Notes under the pieces: generated by a model
Databases searched by the model: none
Seen by the model: the letters and a program-made list of their open reading frames with translations, nothing else
Told to the model about the DNA's origin: nothing
Program-made: the position numbers and the translations under genes
Assembly (NCBI RefSeq): GCF_006352475.1
Contig: NZ_VCMZ01000001.1
Coordinates: 2,914,001-2,978,000 of the forward strand
Origin: Acinetobacter pullicarnis
GTDB taxonomy: Bacteria > Pseudomonadota > Gammaproteobacteria > Pseudomonadales > Moraxellaceae
Reading direction: 5' to 3'
DNA length: 64,000 bases
Part shown: piece by piece, positions 1 through 8,173 of the stretch
How the letters are laid out: every line of letters begins with the position of its first letter
Numbering within the stretch: position 1 is the first letter of the stretch

Positions 1-1196
1 CCGTTGGCGCGAGACATAAAGACATCTTTTAAAATGGGTTGCTGTTCGACCTGCTTTAAGCCGAAATTTCGCGCCCAAACCAGTGGGAAAAGTTGCTGCG
101 TTTCCAGCCAACCAATCGCAGACATGCTATGCATCATGGCATCATTTTGACCTTTACGACGATGTTCATAGCGCATAAGGGTCTGCTCATGGGCCCAAAC
201 ACCACGTTTTAAATCATGCAATAACGCATCACATAATAATGCCGCATCCAGACAACCAATATTAACACCTTGACCAGCCAATGGATGGATCACATGTGCT
301 GCATCACCAATTAACGCTAAGCCTTGACGTACATAGTGTTGAGCGGCACGGGCTTTTAATGGGAATACCGCACGTGGTGTTGCTTCAAGTACGGTGCCAA
401 GCATCAGGTGGCTTTCTCGGCTCAGTAACTGACAAAAATCCGCATCATCTAAAGCTGCATATTCATCTGCGTAGTCTTGCGGTAACGTCCACACAATCGA
501 CAACCAATGGCCTTGTTGTTCATCATTTAAACTGGCCATCGGTAAAAAGGCCAACGGCCCCGTCGGATGGAATATTTGACGCGCCACATGTAAATGAGGT
601 TCAGCCGTTCGAATCGCACAAGTCAATCCAGCCTGTTGATAATCCAACACATCAAGATCAATCATCGCCTGTTCACGCACAAAAGAGTTTGCACCGTCAG
701 CACCGATAAGTAGCTTGGTGTGCAGTTCAGTGCCATCCGCCAAACGGATCATCCAAGTATTGACCTGTTGTTCAATCGCCACGACTTTGACTGAAGTCCG
801 ATAATCATCAATAACCTGCAACATCTTTTCTTGGATTGCCAAATTGATAATGCTGGGCTCAGCCATTACCCCTAAACGTTGTGCTTCACTGGGACAATTT
901 TCACTGGCTTGGCCAAAGTTGATTTCACCATAACCATTTACATTCCACACTTGCATACCGCTATAAGGCATGAGACGTGCCATTAAATCCCAAGCACCAC
1001 TACTTTTAAGCAAATGAATGCTGGCTTGGCTAAGTGCGAGCACACGAGGGTTGGCAGTTGCAAGGACTTTTTCACGATCTAAAATCGGTGCAGCATCTAA
1101 AACAGTGGCTTGTACACCGCCTTGTTGCAGCAACAAAGCCGTTAACCCACCGACTAGACCACCGCCAACAATCACCACATCTAAAATTTGACTCAT
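1..1196 (-). CDS. ubiI: UbiI, FAD-dependent ubiquinone C5-hydroxylase (C-terminus beyond window edge)
   Basis: Class A flavoprotein monooxygenase that hydroxylates a polyprenyl-phenol ring during ubiquinone synthesis, probably C5 as for E. coli UbiI. The reading frame is open from an ATG at 1194-1196 to the left edge, about 398 codons; E. coli UbiI has 400, so only a few residues are missing. Visible motifs are the N-terminal dinucleotide-binding VVIVGGGLVGG, a central LLIGADGANS and the C-terminal GDAAHVIHPLAGQGVN that contacts FAD ribityl and substrate. The phrases MQVWN and RTAEPH also match UbiI rather than UbiH. Its ATG overlaps the TGA of ubiH (ATGA), so the two are probably translationally coupled. 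It is the last recognised gene of ygfB-pepP-ubiH-ubiI. Identity is firm at family level and strong for UbiI because of order and motifs. Confidence 0.9.
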   Translation of the reverse strand, partial: MSQILDVVIVGGGLVGGLTALLLQQGGVQATVLDAAPILDREKVLATANPRVLALSQASIHLLKSSGAWDLMARLMPYSGMQVWNVNGYGEINFGQASENCPSEAQRLGVMAEPSIINLAIQEKMLQVIDDYRTSVKVVAIEQQVNTWMIRLADGTELHTKLLIGADGANSFVREQAMIDLDVLDYQQAGLTCAIRTAEPHLHVARQIFHPTGPLAFLPMASLNDEQQGHWLSIVWTLPQDYADEYAALDDADFCQLLSRESHLMLGTVLEATPRAVFPLKARAAQHYVRQGLALIGDAAHVIHPLAGQGVNIGCLDAALLCDALLHDLKRGVWAHEQTLMRYEHRRKGQNDAMMHSMSAIGWLETQQLFPLVWARNFGLKQVEQQPILKDVFMSRAN

Positions 1197-2404
1197 GCTT
1201 TTAGCCCCATGGCATAACTTGCTATCAATGGTTTTACCCCAGGAATTAAATCAAATGCGACCAAACCAGTATTTCGCAAAAGTTTAAGTGCAGGATTTGT
1301 ATGGCTAAAGCCGCGTACCACTGCATCACAGAATTTAATGACACGGCGTTGATCACTCAGGCGCGCTTGCTCATAGGCTTTTAGAATATTGGGATCACCA
1401 AGGTCTTTGTGCTGTTGCTGTTGTTCGTCAATAAATCGCAAGAGCACATCGGCATCACGTAAGCACAGATTAAAACCTTGTCCAGCAACGGGGTGAATGG
1501 TATGCGCGGCATTACCCATAATCACGACACGCCCTACGGCTTGGCGATCAGCAAGAACTTGTGACAATGGAAAACTAAAACGTCGGCCCGTTTTAATAAA
1601 TTTACCAGCACGATCCCCATAAGTTTCCTGTAAGGCATCTAAGAAATGTTGATCGTTTTCTTCACCCAACCATTCGTGTTCTGTCCCCGTTTTTACCGGC
1701 CAAACCACGGAACGGCGATAATCACCAGGCAATGGCAACAAGGCCAAAGGTCCTAAGGCACTAAAACGCTCAAAGCCCACTTGACGATGCGGTTTAGAAG
1801 TTTCAACCGCAGTCACAATCGCAACTTGATTATAATCATGCACATCCACCCCCACCCCCAAAGCTTGGCGGCAGAATGAATCACGACCATCTGCAGCAAT
1901 CAATAGCTTCGCTTGTAGCGACTGGGTCTCTCCTGCCTGGTTATCAAAGTTCAGATAAACCTGTTGCTCATCTTGTGTCAGTGAAGTGACCTTTGCAGCA
2001 TCAATCAGTTCAATCAAAGGCTGCTTGAGAACTTCCGTCAGCAGTACCCGACCCAACCATGCATTTTCAATCACCTGCCCAAAACTTTCGACTTTTTCTT
2101 GATCTGCAAGTAAACGCGCCTTACCAAAACTGCCCTGTTCAGTAATATGAACTTCTAAAATTGGGGTCGCATGTTGTTGTAAAGCATCCCATAAGCCTAA
2201 ACTTTGGTAAATTTGCACACTTCGACGTGATAAAGCGGTATTACGCGCATCAAAACTAGAGTGGTAAGGAGCAAGCTCGGTTGAACGATAATCTGGATAT
2301 TTGATCGCCTCAATCAACTTCACCGCAATGTTCACTTTCGCCAACATCAGTGCAAGACTCAGGCCGACCATACCACCGCCAACAATAATTACATGTTCCT
2401 GCAT
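1193..2404 (-). CDS. ubiH: UbiH, 2-octaprenyl-6-methoxyphenol hydroxylase
   Basis: FAD-dependent aromatic hydroxylase of the UbiH/UbiF/COQ6 family acting in aerobic ubiquinone synthesis at the inner membrane face. The 403-residue product has a Rossmann IVGGGMVG near residues 7-14, LLIAADGRDS in the middle, FERFSALGPLALLP as in E. coli UbiH, and GNAAHTIHPVAGQGFN near 297-312. I start at the ATG at 2404 because GGAG lies 8 bases before it; a longer frame beginning with TTG at 2425 has no such support. It follows pepP by about 190 bp and overlaps ubiI by four bases. The 166-bp stretch between it and pepP shows no clear terminator, so read-through from pepP is likely. Confidence 0.93.
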   Translation of the reverse strand: MQEHVIIVGGGMVGLSLALMLAKVNIAVKLIEAIKYPDYRSTELAPYHSSFDARNTALSRRSVQIYQSLGLWDALQQHATPILEVHITEQGSFGKARLLADQEKVESFGQVIENAWLGRVLLTEVLKQPLIELIDAAKVTSLTQDEQQVYLNFDNQAGETQSLQAKLLIAADGRDSFCRQALGVGVDVHDYNQVAIVTAVETSKPHRQVGFERFSALGPLALLPLPGDYRRSVVWPVKTGTEHEWLGEENDQHFLDALQETYGDRAGKFIKTGRRFSFPLSQVLADRQAVGRVVIMGNAAHTIHPVAGQGFNLCLRDADVLLRFIDEQQQQHKDLGDPNILKAYEQARLSDQRRVIKFCDAVVRGFSHTNPALKLLRNTGLVAFDLIPGVKPLIASYAMGLKA

Positions 2405-2591
2405 ATTCTCTACTCCGCCACCCAATTAAGATTACATCGTTTAAAGACTTAAAATGTTGTTTCACTTCACTTGAGCGCTTTCAGTATTGATTTTAAAATA
2501 CGTTTCTCTCATCAAAGGAGAAACTCAAAAACCACTGAAAGAACACTCCACTACTGAATTTATGCAAATTTCTGCGACAAATCGACTATTT

Positions 2592-3908
2592 TTACAGTGC
2601 TTCTGCCATAAGTTGCTCAATCTGCTCAATCGACTTCACAACATTTGCAGTTAAGACCCGTGGTCCAGTTGTGGTTACAAGCACATCATCTTCAATGCGA
2701 ATACCAATACCACGCCATTTTTCATCCACCGTTTCATCATCGGGCGCAATATAAAGTCCTGGTTCAATTGTCACAACCATTCCAGCTTCATAACAACGTT
2801 GTCCTGTGGCTGTCTGGTACGCGCCAACGTCATGCACATCCATACCTAACCAATGCCCAGTTCCATGCATATAAAATTGTGTATAACTTTCCGTCGCAAG
2901 AATCTGTTCGAGATCCCCTTGCATAATGCCGAGCGCCAATAAGCCTTCGACCAAAATGCGTACAGCAACATGATGTGGCTGTTTAAAAGGTTGTCCCAAT
3001 TGCACAGCCTCAATTGCCGCAAGTTGTGCATTTAAGATCAATTGATACAGTGCTTTTTGTTCAGGATTAAAACGGCCATTTACAGGGAATGTCCGTGTGA
3101 TATCCGATGCATAACATTGATATTCACATGCAGCATCAATGAGGACCAAATCACCATCTTTTAATACTTGATTATTTTCAACGTAATGTAAAATACACGC
3201 ATTGGCACCACCACCAACAATACTGTTATAAGCAGGCACACAACCTTGTTTTCCAAAGACATAATTTAATTCTGCTTCCAAAGCATATTCCATCATACCT
3301 GGACGTACCTGTTGCATTGCACGGGTATGTGCCTCTGCACTAATATCAGCAGCGATTTGCATCAATGCGATTTCAGCTTCGGATTTATATAGGCGCATTT
3401 CATCTAAAATTTGATCGAGCTGCATTAATATTGCAGGTGCATTTTGCCCACGGCTTTGTTTAGCCTGTGTGTACCACCCACTAATACGTGCATCGAAATC
3501 GGCGCTTTCGCCCACACGGTAAAATAATTTATTTTTATTCCGTATCTTATCGACGATTTCTTCATCAAGTAAATCAATTGCATAAGCTTCATCAGCTTCA
3601 TATTGATCAATCGCACCATCAATTCCAGCACGATAACCATTCCAAATTTCCATTTCACGATTTCGCTCGCGACAGAATAAACTGTAGCTATATTCAGCAA
3701 CGCTCTCAAAAGTTTCGATCACTGCAACGGCTTCGGGCTCTGCAAAACCCGTTAAATAAAAGAAGCTGCTGTCTGCCCTGAATTTATAGTCAGCGTCACG
3801 ATTTCGCATCACTACTGGGCTAGTCGAAATAATGGCAATACTGTTTGGCCCCATACTTTTGGCTAAACGGTCACGCCGTTGCTGAAACTCAACTTGAGCT
3901 AATTTCAT
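2592..3908 (-). CDS. pepP: PepP, Xaa-Pro aminopeptidase P (M24B)
   Basis: Cytosolic dimetal (Mn) peptidase that removes an N-terminal residue before proline. Its 438 residues match the length of E. coli PepP (441). The N-terminal creatinase-like domain covers about residues 1-170, with MRNRDADYKFRADSSFFYLTG near 34-54, and the pita-bread catalytic domain the rest. All metal ligands are present: D258, D269, H352 in HGTGHWLGMDVHDVG, E382 in TIEPGLY and E406 in GIRIEDD; the accessory H348 and H359 are also there. It sits between ygfB and ubiH in the order seen in E. coli and Pseudomonas. The start is the ATG at 3906-3908; no strong ribosome binding site is evident. Confidence is high. Confidence 0.96.
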   Translation of the reverse strand: MKLAQVEFQQRRDRLAKSMGPNSIAIISTSPVVMRNRDADYKFRADSSFFYLTGFAEPEAVAVIETFESVAEYSYSLFCRERNREMEIWNGYRAGIDGAIDQYEADEAYAIDLLDEEIVDKIRNKNKLFYRVGESADFDARISGWYTQAKQSRGQNAPAILMQLDQILDEMRLYKSEAEIALMQIAADISAEAHTRAMQQVRPGMMEYALEAELNYVFGKQGCVPAYNSIVGGGANACILHYVENNQVLKDGDLVLIDAACEYQCYASDITRTFPVNGRFNPEQKALYQLILNAQLAAIEAVQLGQPFKQPHHVAVRILVEGLLALGIMQGDLEQILATESYTQFYMHGTGHWLGMDVHDVGAYQTATGQRCYEAGMVVTIEPGLYIAPDDETVDEKWRGIGIRIEDDVLVTTTGPRVLTANVVKSIEQIEQLMAEAL

Positions 3909-4005
3909 GATAATTCTGCTTTAATTCCAATAGTTCGATAAAAATGCCGATAAAATTAAATCTATGGTGGCTCAGCGCTCTCGCCAAACCACCATTTTAA
4001 TCGCT

Positions 4006-4632
4006 TTAACTTGGTCGATCTGGGGTAAACATTTCTACAATCTGATCACTTTTGGCTTCGCTGCGCTGTGTTTTCTGCTGAAAATGATGTAACAACGAGC
4101 TTTCACTTACAGGAACTTTTTTTCGCCCCAAAGACAAAGAAATCGGAATCAAACGTACGAATTCATACAGTTCTTGATAGCTGATCTCACCTTCTTCATC
4201 ATCATCTGATTCTTCGAATTCAACCGCAGCAACATCTTGTAAATGCTCGATTAACTCTTGCTCATTACTGCGAATATGTCCTGATGCCAAACCAAACCCA
4301 AGCACCACACCTGCACACCAATCGGCCAAAGCATCAACGCGCTTAACCAGTAAATGTTCATCATCTGGAAGCATTGGAAGATAATCTAATTCATCTTCTG
4401 CAAGCGCATGTGATACATCTTCTGCTTCTGCAGTCAGCATCGCCAATGCTTCTTCTTGCATCGGTGGCACATTTAGCGTGGAGAAAATTTGCAGCCACTC
4501 ATCGCGGGTCGGCGCATCAGTAACACAAACTATACCTGTTAGCAGGCCATGTAACTCACTAGGGCTTGAAATTTCATCAATACCGCTGAAATTCTGGTTC
4601 CAATCTAACCAACCTGAAATATCGTCTTGCAT
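4006..4632 (-). CDS. ygfB: YgfB/UPF0149 family protein
   Basis: UPF0149 (YgfB/YecA-like) helical protein of about 208 residues, usually the first gene of the ygfB-pepP-ubiH-ubiI cluster, as here. The motif SPSELHGLLTGIVCVTD near the N-terminus and WCAGVVLGFGLASG in the middle are typical; the acidic stretch EFEESDDDEEGE separates a C-terminal helix. It lacks the metal-binding C-terminal SEC-C tail of YecA. Biochemical role is unsettled; in Pseudomonas aeruginosa YgfB has been linked to control of peptidoglycan recycling and beta-lactam tolerance, which I only note as family knowledge. I chose the ATG at 4632 over a TTG at 4644. It diverges from the coiled-coil gene upstream with a 65-bp shared control region. 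Confidence 0.9.
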   Translation of the reverse strand: MQDDISGWLDWNQNFSGIDEISSPSELHGLLTGIVCVTDAPTRDEWLQIFSTLNVPPMQEEALAMLTAEAEDVSHALAEDELDYLPMLPDDEHLLVKRVDALADWCAGVVLGFGLASGHIRSNEQELIEHLQDVAAVEFEESDDDEEGEISYQELYEFVRLIPISLSLGRKKVPVSESSLLHHFQQKTQRSEAKSDQIVEMFTPDRPS

Positions 4633-4697
4633 TCGTTTATCCAATCTCTATACTTCTTGTTATATTACCTTTGATTGCTACTCTGTGCGACCATCTT

Positions 4698-5249
4698 ATG
4701 CTAGAACAACTACAGCGTTTACAGACGCATTTTGGTGTTTTAAAAAATCAGTTAAAACATTTCCAAGATGAAAATAAATTACTGTTGAAAGAAAAAGTAG
4801 ACAGTGATGAGCAAATGCATGCTCAAATCACACAGAAAAACAGTGTGATAACGCAGACACAAGATCAAGTTGATAACTTAAATGAACAACTTGGTCATGT
4901 TCAAAATCAATTCCAAACCTTAAATGTCGATGCAACAGCACTCGCAGAACGTTATAGCCGTTTGGAGAAAAGTTGTACTGATTTAAAGAATCGCTTTCAG
5001 GAAATTTTATCTGAGCGTAACGAACTACGCCTATTTAAAGAGAAGATGTTAAGCGAACAACGTCATGCGCAGCAAGAAATTCAAAACTTACAAAAAGAAC
5101 GAGAGCGTTTAATTCAGAAAAATGATCATGCCAAAGCCAAAGTAGAAGCCATTATCCAACGATTGGCTGTACTAGGGACTGAACAAGATCATCATGCACA
5201 AGAAATTCAACAGCTTGCGCACCCATCTGAAAATCATGAGGAAGCTTAA
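4698..5249 (+). CDS. Long coiled-coil protein preceding zapA (TIGR02449/ZapB-like position)
   Basis: Predicted 183-residue soluble protein made almost entirely of heptad-like coiled coil (MLEQLQRLQTHFGVLKNQL onward), rich in Gln, Glu and Lys, with no signal peptide or membrane segment. In Pseudomonas and relatives a short coiled-coil protein (TIGR02449) sits at this place before zapA; this product is clearly longer. By position and form it may be a cell-division scaffold that works with ZapA, as ZapB does in Enterobacteria, but sequence alone cannot prove this. Start chosen at the ATG at 4698; a TTG at 4671 would add residues that look unlike the coiled coil. No good ribosome binding site is visible. 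The stop lies just before zapA, so the two are co-transcribed. Confidence 0.8.
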   Translation: MLEQLQRLQTHFGVLKNQLKHFQDENKLLLKEKVDSDEQMHAQITQKNSVITQTQDQVDNLNEQLGHVQNQFQTLNVDATALAERYSRLEKSCTDLKNRFQEILSERNELRLFKEKMLSEQRHAQQEIQNLQKERERLIQKNDHAKAKVEAIIQRLAVLGTEQDHHAQEIQQLAHPSENHEEA

Positions 5250-5251
5250 TC

Positions 5252-5536
5252 ATGTCTGAGCAAGTGATTGTTGAATTACGCATTAACGAACAGCCTTTTC
5301 GCCTTTCTACCACCTCAAGTAAAAAAGCGGATTTAGAGCGCGCAGCAGAACTACTCAATGAGAAGTTTCACGACTTTCGCCGTAAAGCCCCCAATATTGA
5401 ACATAATAAGTTGATTCTCATGGTGGCACTGGAACTTATGCAAGAAGTTCTGACCATGAACAAATCATTACAAGAGTATTCACACTGCGAACGCTTATTA
5501 AGCGACATATTGGAAGATGTTGAAAAAGTGGTTTAA
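5252..5536 (+). CDS. zapA: ZapA, FtsZ-ring associated cell division protein
   Basis: Small cytosolic protein that bundles FtsZ filaments. The 94 residues have the ZapA fold: an N-terminal beta part (VIVELRINEQPFRLS) followed by a long helix for tetramerisation (ERAAELLNEKFHDFRRKA, then NKLILMVALELMQEVL). Length is close to that of E. coli ZapA (109). GAGGA lies 9 bases before the ATG, inside the end of the preceding coiled-coil gene, only two bases separate the two reading frames, and the 6S RNA gene follows, the standard gammaproteobacterial arrangement. Confidence is high. Confidence 0.95.
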   Translation: MSEQVIVELRINEQPFRLSTTSSKKADLERAAELLNEKFHDFRRKAPNIEHNKLILMVALELMQEVLTMNKSLQEYSHCERLLSDILEDVEKVV

Positions 5537-5604
5537 ACCGCTTTTTCTTTGTGCAAATAACACCAATAATGCAGTGCTTTTAATTTAAATAAAGCGTATA
5601 TCAT

Positions 5605-5632
5605 TTGCCAAATACCAGAGTTTGGTTATACT
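5605..5632 (+). promoter_or_regulatory. Sigma70 promoter of 6S RNA
   Basis: TTGCCA at 5605-5610 and TATACT at 5627-5632 are separated by 16 bases. Transcription would begin about 5638, which coincides with the 5' side of the 6S terminal stem. Confidence 0.7.
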
Positions 5633-5635
5633 TAA

Positions 5636-5823
5636 GATCACTCTAGGATGTTCGCCAGCGGGTCAAATTCCCCTGAGCCGATATTTATATCTTAGGATTG
5701 CGTTCTGCATATTTTGAGCGTATGCCTGCCTTGTGTGGGAAACCTAGCAAGTATGCGTCGCGTCCACCTTGAACTTTAGGGTTCAAGGGTAATGACATGC
5801 AGCGGCATCATTGGAGTGATCTT
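5636..5823 (+). ncRNA. ssrS: 6S RNA
   Basis: Regulatory RNA that binds the RNA polymerase sigma70 holoenzyme by mimicking an open promoter. Sequence blocks shared with E. coli 6S are plain: GGATGTTCGCCAGCGGG, CCCCTGAGCCGATATTT, CACCTTGAAC with the facing GGGTTCAAGGGT, and GCGGCATCA near the 3' end. The ends pair perfectly over 8 bp (GATCACTC at 5636-5643 with GAGTGATC at 5814-5821). It lies just after zapA, its usual neighbour. The usual downstream neighbour fau is not adjacent but about 7.7 kb away. The exact 3' end is not determinable here. Confidence 0.96.
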
Positions 5824-5930
5824 ATTCTGAATCATTACAAAAGATAAAAGCTCATTCAGCTTCAATTAATTTCTTGCCAAATTATTTAATAAATAAACTA
5901 TTCAGTTTTCGCATCAAAGCTTATTCAAAA

Positions 5931-7337
5931 TTAATCCGTCTGTGTCGCCAAATACCAGTTTTTCCATGAACTACTTCCACGTATTTCAATGGGTACAGTG
6001 GGTATCAATACTGTTTGTAAAATATCCGTTTGTTTGACCGCTTTGGCCAAGCGTGCTTTGACAGAATGAATGCATTCTCGATCACCAAATTCACAGCGAT
6101 CTAGCGTCGTCCCTCCACAAGGACCATTGGCCAACCCTTTCGGGCAAGTTTCTGGACAGACATATAAAGTTTCAGCCAAACGACATTGACCACAGGTTTC
6201 ACAGCCAACGATTGCATGCTTACTGATATATTCAAGTTTAAGCAAAAGCTTATTGGTGAAGCTCTGACTCCAAATCGGTGCACGGAATACAAAGGCACCC
6301 ACACCACGCGCCAATTTGGCATTAAACAAAAGCTTGTGCATCAGCTGCAAATGTTGATGTTTGATGACTTGGTACTGCGATGCGCTGGTAGCAGCATCAA
6401 TAATTTCTGGATAAAATGCAGTTTCTGATTTGAGTTGCCAAAGTTCATTCCATAAGGCTTCACAGGCACCCAAATCCATAGACTGGTATTGTTCAATATA
6501 CTGTGCCAATTTTGCTTGTTCTTCAGGCTTATGACATGCCGACAGATGCACACCTGCAAAACCAAGATGCTTGCACATTAAAATCTGCAATGCACAACGC
6601 CGATATGAATTATCTCGTTGATTATGTTTATTATTACTGTGCTCTTGCGTCAATATGGACAACATATGCGCTGTGATCACAATACCTGCCACTTGCTGCT
6701 TTAGCATAAACTGGGCACGCGGCAAGGTTAGTGGCATGACACAGGCCAAAATTTTCTGTGGATATTGATGTTCTGCCAAAAATGCTTTTGCCTGTTTTAA
6801 TGCTGATAAATCAAAACCTAACTGAGTAATGATAAAATCAGCACCCGCTTTAATCTTCTTCTCTAACTTAAAATACTGCGCGTCTTTTTCTGCTTCCGTA
6901 TATTTAAACGGATTTAATGCAACGCCAACTGCAAAGCTATGCCGTTGCTTGGCTGCCATCACCGCATTCACAGATTCTAAGTAACGACTGCGAGGGTTGA
7001 CTGCATCACCATACTGATGTTGTTTAAGCTTATCACCAGTAACTAATAATAAGTTGTACTGCCCTGCAAGTTCTGCCTGGTCGAGAAACCGTTCAAAATC
7101 TTTAATATCTCGGCCTTTACCAGAGAAATGTAGCACTTTCTCTGGCTGTGCTGGATAGGAGGCTAAAGCGTGTAAGGGCGCAATATCCTCATCCGTATGC
7201 ACCCGATCCGCCAAGGTCATACAGGCAGGAAAGCCTGCAAATTCAGTTTTTACTGGAAACCGTCCTTTAATCGAGGTGAGGTATTCAACCAATACACAAA
7301 ATTGATTCTGAGCAAAATACTGTGTGAGTTCAGACAT
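5931..7337 (-). CDS. Methylenetetrahydrofolate reductase with C-terminal cysteine-rich domain
   Basis: Flavin-dependent reductase family that interconverts 5,10-methylene- and 5-methyltetrahydrofolate. The N-terminal part (about residues 1-300) has MTHFR barrel features: a start VEYLTSIKG, LLLVTGDKLKQ near 98-108 and AGADFIITQLGFD near 168-180. Unlike E. coli MetF (about 296 residues), it has 468 residues and ends in a domain with eight cysteines at about 379, 382, 385, 394, 398, 407, 415 and 422 (CETCGQC...CPETCPKGLANGPCGGT), the pattern of the MTHFR C-terminal domain PF12225. Such enzymes occur in one-carbon and demethylation pathways and in acetogens, where the extra domain serves partner binding or electron transfer. 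Here the physiological direction is unknown. It is convergent with 6S RNA and stands alone. A normal MetF probably exists elsewhere; this is inference. Confidence 0.82.
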   Translation of the reverse strand: MSELTQYFAQNQFCVLVEYLTSIKGRFPVKTEFAGFPACMTLADRVHTDEDIAPLHALASYPAQPEKVLHFSGKGRDIKDFERFLDQAELAGQYNLLLVTGDKLKQHQYGDAVNPRSRYLESVNAVMAAKQRHSFAVGVALNPFKYTEAEKDAQYFKLEKKIKAGADFIITQLGFDLSALKQAKAFLAEHQYPQKILACVMPLTLPRAQFMLKQQVAGIVITAHMLSILTQEHSNNKHNQRDNSYRRCALQILMCKHLGFAGVHLSACHKPEEQAKLAQYIEQYQSMDLGACEALWNELWQLKSETAFYPEIIDAATSASQYQVIKHQHLQLMHKLLFNAKLARGVGAFVFRAPIWSQSFTNKLLLKLEYISKHAIVGCETCGQCRLAETLYVCPETCPKGLANGPCGGTTLDRCEFGDRECIHSVKARLAKAVKQTDILQTVLIPTVPIEIRGSSSWKNWYLATQTD

Positions 7338-7394
7338 AAATGAGAGGAAATCGAAAAGATTATTTAAAAAGCGTGCTGCAGTATAGAGGATTAC

Positions 7395-7608
7395 ATGGCA
7401 GACTCAAACTCTGCGGATTTTAACGATTTAAAGTCAGTGGACCATTGCCTCAGCACGTGGAGTGGGTAATTTAAGTGGAGCAATAAATACGGAACTTCCT
7501 ACAGATTGGGCAGTTGATCGTACTCGTCCACTGTGCCCTTATCCACGCATTGCACGCTACAACGGTCAAGGTGATAGCGAAAAAGCTGAGAACTTTAGTT
7601 GCCGTTAA
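7395..7608 (+). pseudogene. Remnant of the 3' end of a tannase/feruloyl esterase gene
   Basis: On the plus strand the frame ending with TAA at 7606-7608 encodes ASARGVGNLSGAINTELP, TDWAVDRTRPLCPYPRIA and RYNGQGDSEKAENFSC. This is the characteristic carboxy end of tannase/feruloyl esterase family proteins (RTRPLCPYP..ARY.G). The preceding stretch from 7395 (MADSNSADFNDLKSVD) looks like the segment just upstream, but it is in another frame, and the connecting residues are missing. So there is a frameshift with a small deletion near 7440, and the remaining several hundred codons are absent. No start or signal sequence exists. It is a relic of an enzyme that hydrolysed aromatic esters such as chlorogenate or feruloyl esters. 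Confidence 0.75.
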
Positions 7609-8173
7609 ATATTGATAAATAACACATAAGGAGTAACTCCTGCTCCTTATTGCATGAGTGTAAAGTGCCAATAACGATTACCTTTGAAATTGATTTAAAT
7701 ATACCTACTGTAATGACCTCCTTTACTTTTATGCCTCCATGTCATTCTTTCGAACCGTGAACTCTCGGTCTCAGCATGCTTTTTCAATTCAATAAAAAAT
7801 ATCGGAACCTTAGATCACTTTTATTTGATCAGGCAAAGCCTAAGCCAATTGAGTATTACGTCTTTTGCTCTAGTCATACTCATTGCATTCAAGTTTTCAT
7901 CACACAGGATGTTTTTCTATTTGAAGGCTGGAAAACTCAAAGAAAAAAGGGAATGCCACTACAACTTATTTTCTTAGTTAAATCATTAACTTGCTCGTGC
8001 TTTATTCAAAAAATTAGTTGAATATGAACGCATGCTTTTTAAATTTACTCTTAAAAATAAGCGTATAGAGCAAATAATTTTCAAAACTATTTGTCAATTT
8101 ATCTGGCTAAACCCAAGCGAGCAAAAAAGTAATCAGGATTATTACTCAAATCAAAGTATTAAGGACAATGAAT
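7609..8173. other. Intergenic region between tannase relic and porin
   Basis: No convincing gene. It holds an 8-bp inverted repeat, ATAAGGAG/CTCCTTAT at 7626-7650, probably the old terminator of the esterase gene though it lacks a T-run. Open frames at 7776-8021 and 8032-8250 have no family features, poor ribosome binding sites and atypical composition. The porin promoter must lie here. Confidence 0.6.

Noticed and set aside
281..709. 142-codon plus-strand open frame.
   Set aside because: It lies entirely over ubiI in antiphase and has no family features.
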